Source: Mesostigma viride (lineage: Eukaryota; Streptophyta; Mesostigmatophyceae; Mesostigmatales; Mesostigmataceae). From it: a stretch of 51,500 nucleotides of DNA. The position numbers and the translations under genes were made by a program. Below, piece by piece: positions 46,301 through 51,500 of the stretch. Where the stretch lies: NCBI GenBank assembly GCA_009746045.1, contig RPFO01000132.1:126001-177500 (forward strand). Reading direction: 5' to 3'. The notes beneath the pieces were generated by a model, which had not been told where the DNA came from, did not search any database, and saw only the letters and a program-made list of their open reading frames with translations. Positions within the stretch are counted from its first letter, which is position 1; the number at the start of each line of letters is the position of its first letter.

Positions 46301-48613
46301 GTGTGCAGGAGAGAAGCTGTGGAAACAGGCTTTCAAGTTATGAGGATGGGGATATGGGAATGGGTTGAGGATTGCTCAGCAAGAAATAAGTCACGCAGTC
46401 CCGTTGGGGATGGCTGTTGTTCCACAAGAAAGGGAACCCAGCAAGATCCACCGTGGCATGTGTGCTATTCAAGTGTTTATCCGTCCACCAGGGGGGTATG
46501 TCTCTCTCCACAGGGCATGTGCCGCGATATCGTCTCTGATGAATGCTTGCTGGGGTGTGCGTACCGATGACAGCCTGGATAGGCTCCTGTGCCTTTATAA
46601 CACATCCTTATATCACCTCCTTATATCACCTTCTTATAACACCTCCTTATATCACCCCCTAATATCGCCTCCTTATAACACCTCCTTATATCACCCCCTT
46701 ATATCACCCCCTAATATCGCCTCCTTATATCACCTCCTTATATTACCCCCTTATATCGCCTCCTTATAACACCTCCTTATATCGCCTTCTTATAACACCT
46801 CCTTGTATCACCTGCTGTACATTGTCTCTGTCAGGTATCTCTCGCAGGAATCCCGCTCATGTTGCCACCCAGGATCAATCCTACCACCCATTGATCAAAT
46901 GGCCACCCATGACCAATCCTGTTCTGTGCTAGCTGCGCAGCGATGCCCGTTGGGAGGCGGGTGCTTGGTGACCCGCGGAGTGCGCTCTCCCTCCTCTTTG
47001 CCAGTGATCTTTGCCAGTGCCCCGTCCTGTGCCCAATGTGGCCGACCGGCTCCATGTGTCCAGCGTCACTCACATCCCTCCCATCTTGTTAGCATTTTCC
47101 ACTACAAGGTTTTGTTCTGTGGTTGCCACCTCGCCCCCCCCCCCCCCCCCCCCCTATTCCGTTGCCCTTGAGGGCGGTAGTCTCCTCCCATTCCATGGAC
47201 CTTTTGCTGCTCGCTGCACGCGTCCCTTTCTTTGTCCTTGCATGTGCAGTGTTAGCGAGGAGGAGCGTGCGCTGGCTACGTCACGCTACCATGCGGCCAC
47301 CGCGGCGGAGTTCAACGTGCAGCTGCTCACACTGCACGTGCTGCAGGCCGCCATGTGAGTGCCCACCCCTTTTGCTGTTGGCCGCAATGTGAGTATGATG
47401 AGACTAGCATAATCTTTTATGACATGCCCCCCTGCGCACGGCATGCAAGTACAGTCATTCACGCCTAAAGTTGGGTTCGAGGTTTTTGAGGGGTCAACCC
47501 AACTTAAGGCGTGAACCCAACTTAAGGCGTGAATGATTCTACTAAATTCTACTAATTTGAACTTAAGATACTAAAACATACTATTCTGAACTACTTTTAA
47601 CTTGGAATGCCGAAACCCTAGTCGACCCAACTTAAGGCGTGAATGACTGTACTCACTCACATACTTTTTTTACCTACTTGGCGGTGGACTTGCAAACGTG
47701 TTGGACTGGCGAACGCGTCGTATCGCGTTGTGTGTACAGCTGGCGCAACTGTGCCAACGTGAACCGGCTGTACGAGACAGGGGGCTTTCGCCGCATGGTG
47801 CTCCTGCTGCGCTGGGCGCTGCTGGCGTTCCCGGCCCACGACGCCGCGCCACCCGCGCCACTACCACCTCCCCAAGACACCATCTCATCCGCCTCCGCGT
47901 CAACAGAAACCCCCGCGTTGACCCTGTCCGCAGGCACTGCCCCCCTCTCCCTCCTCACCGGCCCCTTGTCGCTACCCCCTGGGGCATCCTTCAGCGTTGG
48001 TCCACTTATGCTTGCGTCTGCAATACCCACGGGAGTGGACACCGCCCCCGATGATCTCAGCGAGCTCCACCGCGTCAGCACCGCGGTGCTCGCCATCCTG
48101 CACGCGCTGAGGGCGTTTCTGGGGCTGCAGCGGCCAGGGCCGCCAGCGCCGCCACCGCGACCCACCACGTCAGCGTCGGGAACCGATGGGGGTGGCAGCA
48201 CATCCGACGGTACCCGGGCAAGCTCCCATGCACGCCCCCCATCGCATCATCCCCATTCTCAGCACCACCAGCAGCAAGCCGGTGGGGATGCACACGGCCC
48301 GCAGTCAGCCCACCGTGGCCCGCCCCCTGGCGGGTCATCATCATCAGCAATTACGTCGTCGATGATGACAGGGGGGGGAGGTGCAGGGCGGGACGTGGGG
48401 GAGGGCGCGGGGGCGGCGGCTGGCAGCGGTCTGGGCCGCAAGTTTGGGGAGCTGATCAGTCGGCGCATCAGCGAGGTGCTGGTGGACACGTTCCACGCGA
48501 GCCATTCGGACACGCATCTGGACAGTGCAGCGCTGCGCTTCTTGCAGTAGGTTGGGGTGGGGGCGGGGGTGGGGGCGCAGTAGAAAACAAAAAGCAAAAG
48601 GGCGCTATTGTGT

Positions 48614-48647
<34 letters not shown>

Positions 48648-51500
48648 GTGGGTAGGTGTGGGGGTGGAAGGGAGAAGGTTGATGGTTGGTGTGGGGTGGT
48701 GGAGGAATGAGGGAAAAATGATGACGGCGTGTGCGTCTTGCGTGTTCCCTTACTGCCCTAGGTGGGGTGGGTGTGCGTGTGGGAAGTGCGCTTGGCACGT
48801 GTTGGATTGGGTGACGCATGCGTTTCCTGCAGCACAGGAGGGGAGGCACGGGGAGAATGGATGGTGAGTGGTGGGAATGTATGCGAGTGTAGTAGTTGGG
48901 GGAGGGCGTGGGAAGGTCGGCGGGGGTGGCTGAGAGCGCCAAAACGAATAGAGGGTGAAATGTTGGGGTGTGAATGTAGGGGGGCGAGTGACAGGGGCGG
49001 GGTTAGGGTGGTTGCTCTAAAGTGCTCATCTTCCACTTAAGCATGGGAATGCCTGTGCCTGTCCGCATGTGGTGGCAGCGCCGTTTTCTGTACCGTCCGG
49101 CTACTCCTGTTTATTGGCGACCAAACACGCTTCTTGTTTCGGGCGCACCTCTCATGCTTGCTCCCTCCATCATGCTTCCTCCATGAGCAGGCAATGAGTC
49201 TCTCAGGAAATAGGAGCTGTCCTCCTGTTCCTTTAGGGAGTCCTATTGCTTGCTGTTACTTTTCCCATACTTTTTTTTACCGACTTTTCCCTAATTTTGA
49301 CTCTTTTTTTCCCCCACGTTCCTTGACATTCTGTCGGTCTGTTTTTCTGTCTCCCTTGCCCCCTCCATCCGTCCCCCTCTGCCCCCTCCATCCCTCCTCC
49401 CCCCTCCGCCCCCCTCCGTCCCTCCTCTCCCCCCCCCCCCCTTTTTAACCTCCCCAGCGAGCACTCCACGTCGCTGCAGCACCACGTGCTCCGCCTGCTC
49501 CTCGAGATGCTAGTCACGCGCCCCTACGCACTCGCAGTACTACGCGAGGCAGGTCTCTTCGACGTGCTCTTCTCGACCGCCTTTCTGTTCCATGAGGGTC
49601 CTCGCAGCGGCCTGTTGCTATTGGGGGAGGAAGAGCCTGCGGAGACCTCTCCCTTGATATCCTCCTCATCGTCATCATTATCTCAATTCTCAATATCATC
49701 CTCACATCCCTCCATGGCATCATCCTCGCAACCCGCCCCACTGAGCCATCAAGGGGCGTTGCTGATGGTAGCTCAGGATGCTACCATCACTACCACCTCG
49801 GGTGCACTGCTGGCACCCGTGCCGGGCCATGTCCTCAGCATGCCCAGCACGCTGGCCCCCACGCCATCCCCCCCCGACCGCGCGTGGGTCAATGGGGAGC
49901 TCCGCCCAGGGTCCCTCGCGCAGCAGGTCATGCTATTTTTAGAGAAGGCCGCGACGACCCCCTTTGGGTACACCAACGAGGTGGAGGTGGCCAAGCTGTT
50001 GGAGCTGCTGCACCGGCACGCGGGCACTGCCCCCCGCGTGCTCACCGCCGTGTGCGGGTGCCTCCTGCGCATATTTCAGCGCGCGCCGGAGGCCACGCAG
50101 GCCGCGTTGCTGGCCATGTCGGCGCCGCTGGTGCTGGCAAACGTCATCAATGGGCTGCGCGACAGCATGGCCCGCGTGGTCCCTATGTCACCCGCTCCCT
50201 CGTTGCCCATCCCCACGTTTCCCAGTAGAGACGCGGATCGGGCTGCGAAAGAGGGCGTGCAAGTGCCGATACTGGGTGGGGCGGGTGCGGGCGGTAATTC
50301 CACCGCCGCCCCGCCGCCACTCGTGGGGCAAGCGAGTGGGGGAATACCGCTCGTGGTCAAGGACATGGCGATTGCGGCGCGGGACCTGGCGCAGGCGCAG
50401 CAGGCGCTGTTCAGTTTTCTGCTGGCGCTCGTGCAGAGTGGCGAGCCGGCCCGCCGTGCCGTTTTGCGGGAGGGCTCGCTGTCCAACGTCCTGTTCCGGC
50501 TGCTGGAGGACGTGGGCGCACGGCGGTTTGCGCTGCGGCTCATCGTCATGCTGCTCAAGGTGAGGGGGGCGAATAAGTCTACATCATGATTCCCCTGATC
50601 AATACTAGGAGGGCTCACGGTCATGCTGCTCAGGGTGAGGGAGGACATTCGTGTCGCGGTCGTATTATTTATCAGGGTGAGGGAGGACATTCGTGTCGCG
50701 GTCATATTATTTATCAGGGTGAGGGAGGACATTCGTGTCGCGGTTGTATTATTTATTAGGGTGAGGGAGGACATTCTTGTCGCGGTTGTATTATTTATTA
50801 GGGTGAGGGAGGACATTGGTGTCGCGGTCGTATTATTTATTTTTCTTCGCTAGCAACTTCAGCTGTGTCGCGCATGGTTGATGGTGACGCCACTCGGTTG
50901 GGGAGAGGGGGCAGGGCGGGCATTTATTACAAGTGTTGGCTGCTGATTGATCACCAACGTGGCGATCAAGGTGGCTATGCCGCTAGGCCTCCCTCTTTTG
51001 ATTTGTCTGTATATATTTTTGGCGCTGGTTGTCTCGTTAATGAGCTGGTTGCTGTTTATGCATGAGCCATGCATGCCGTCACATTCCCTTCCATGCCCGT
51101 ACATGAATCATGTCAACCAAATTCTACGATGTACTTGCATGGCCCTAACATGCGCCAGCGTGTACCCGTGCCACTGGTTGTCCCAATACTTGGCCACTTG
51201 CATTCGCACTCCCACTGGCATTTGTCCCCACCACCACTGGCATCCCGTTGCTCAAGGTCCCCCCACCCCACCCACATATCACTGGTTGCCCATCCTCCTC
51301 CAGAACGGCTGCTTTGCCTATCCTCTTTCATGCACAAGCACAATCACCCGGATACCAATCTTGCTCACCCTCTTCCATGCACCTGCATGTGTTTGTGCCC
51401 AACTGTTTGTGCCCTTTTTTGCCTTCATCTTTGGCCCCTGGCGTCGGCGCTCCCACTCTCATCGCCCGGTTCCACATCATCCACATCATCCACATCATTG
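40303..51500 (+). CDS. SPI: BEACH-domain protein of the SPIRRIG/BCHA (ALFY/WDFY3-related) type, N-terminal part
   Basis: Nine exons join in one frame: 40303-40442, 40739-40808, 42110-42329, 43610-43855, 44697-10 bases upstream, i.e. 44687-45112, 45930-46173, 47250-47354, 47740-48546 and 49458-50559. They encode 1120 residues with a final phase-0 donor; the rest is beyond the window, including the expected PH-BEACH-WD40 end. Family signs are LWKAYEASEATD near the start, VIGCTLGHPTEVLRALIKAL, IFRLMKAGITRL (across a junction), ELLRILRLLRF, NHLRSVSGLEVLLDGLGW (strongest), NVNRLYETGGFRRM, HHVLRLLLEML and ALRLIVMLLK: an armadillo-like helical N-terminal region with Ser/Pro/Gly-rich inserts. Such proteins are large cytosolic scaffolds in membrane traffic, P-bodies and autophagy. 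Exons 1-2 are less certain than exons 3-9. Confidence 0.88.
42330..43020 (+). repeat. ~68-bp tandem repeat derived from the exon 3 splice donor
   Basis: About ten units at the start of intron 3 (42330-43609). Each contains ATGGAAGCAG(T/C)AGGTGGT, a copy of the exon 3 end and donor (ATGGAAGCG|GTGAGTGGT at 42321-42338), then TGCATGTGTTTGTAGTCATG and TTTCAGTGCTTGTCATGGA. Unit spacing is 66-73 bp. Confidence 0.9.
43856..44686 (+). other. Intron 4 of the BEACH gene, with copies of its own donor
   Basis: 831 nt. The exon 4 end (GCGCTCATCTTCCGGCTCAT, GAAAG|GTACGG) recurs in degenerate form at about 43916-43945, 43998-44030 and 44087-44116; the last keeps GTGAAAGGTACGTG, a good donor. There is a poly-C tract near 44586-44600. 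Confidence 0.8.
45660..45898. repeat. (CCCCA)n satellite in intron 5 of the BEACH gene
   Basis: About 45 copies of a pentanucleotide, with occasional CCCA variants, following a C/T-rich tract (45535-45660) and ending 30 bases before exon 6 at 45930. Confidence 0.95.
46600..46812 (+). repeat. 15-bp CTCCTTATATCACCC-type tandem repeat in intron 6
   Basis: About 14 irregular copies of CCTTATATCACC / CCTTATAACACC / CCTAATATCGCC in intron 6 of the BEACH gene (46174-47249). A poly-C run (47132-47154) lies further on. Confidence 0.9.
47452..47649. mobile_element. Tc1/mariner-type MITE, 198 bp, in intron 7 of the BEACH gene
   Basis: Ends CAGTCATTCACGCCTAAAGT (47452-47471) and the complement at 47649 match over ~25 bp with one mismatch. 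They are flanked by TA on each side (47450-47451 and 47650-47651). TA duplication with CAGT-type ends fits Tc1/mariner. An inner copy of CCCAACTTAAGGCGTGAA occurs twice near 47493-47530. No coding capacity. Confidence 0.8.
48547..49457 (+). other. Intron 8 of the BEACH gene
   Basis: 911 nt, GTAGGT...CCCCAG. It contains a GT microsatellite (48617-48645), a G-rich segment and a long C/T tract before the acceptor (49310-49457). No gene inside. Confidence 0.75.
50560..50850 (+). repeat. Donor-derived tandem repeat at the start of intron 9
   Basis: The exon 9 end TCATGCTGCTCAAG|GTGAGG (50546-50565) is copied at 50621-50640 (TCATGCTGCTCAGGGTGAGG). It is followed by five ~41-bp units of GGTGAGGGAGGACATTCGTG, TCGCGGTCGTATTATTTATC. 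Confidence 0.9.
50851..51500 (+). other. Continuing intron 9 of the BEACH gene, no exon recognised
   Basis: No further exon with a convincing acceptor and family motif was found before the window ends. The terminal 20 bases are CACATCATC repeats. Confidence 0.5.

Overview
The window is nuclear DNA of a eukaryote, most likely a green alga or other Viridiplantae member. It holds spliced genes with GT-AG introns, TATA promoters, abundant microsatellites and several transposon classes. Two conserved cellular genes sit at the right: a sterol delta8-delta7 isomerase (EBP/HYD1 family, minus strand, four exons, 34651-39143) and the 5' part of a SPIRRIG/BCHA-type BEACH-domain protein (plus strand, nine exons traced from 40303 to 50559, running off the window). 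Their start codons are about 1.16 kb apart and the genes diverge. I could not fix the species.

The left part (4.4-16.3 kb) is a compact island of seven genes with at most one intron each: two divergent pairs (genes 2/3 and 4/5), gene 1 behind gene 2 on the minus strand, and genes 6 and 7 behind gene 5 on the plus strand. At least three encode RING or CxxC zinc-finger proteins (gene 4 is a RING plus SIAH/TRAF-like finger protein; gene 5 has a RING at each end). The others match nothing I recognise. Six of the seven share one layout: a TATA-type box 71-87 bases before the ATG (135 in gene 7), a CT/CA-rich leader, CCACGGGGA/TCCCGTGG boxes repeated in the promoters, and for four genes a similar T-rich TTAATGAAAA tract just past the stop. 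It looks like one co-regulated module, either a lineage-specific gene cluster or an endogenised viral or mobile block. This is the best candidate for something undescribed.

The middle (16.3-34 kb) is transposon territory. It contains a 7.43-kb CACTA-like element (17044-24473) with perfect 33-bp terminal inverted repeats and TGTGACAA-type subterminal repeats; two tandem remnants of a LINE ORF1; a 1.9-kb element flanked by TTAA; a degenerate LINE reverse transcriptase with several separate LINE 3' ends; and a 1.35-kb hAT-type element (31965-33311) with 18-bp inverted ends, a perfect 8-bp target duplication and one 164-residue ORF. The first 4 kb hold a hairpin-dense block, a LINE 3' end, a diverged ~165-bp satellite and a decayed transposase-like gene.

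The introns of the two cellular genes are packed with satellites. In the BEACH gene at least four introns carry extra copies of the preceding exon end plus its 5' splice site, sometimes expanded into arrays, and one holds a 198-bp Tc1/mariner-type MITE. All product calls come from reading motifs by eye; no database search was possible.
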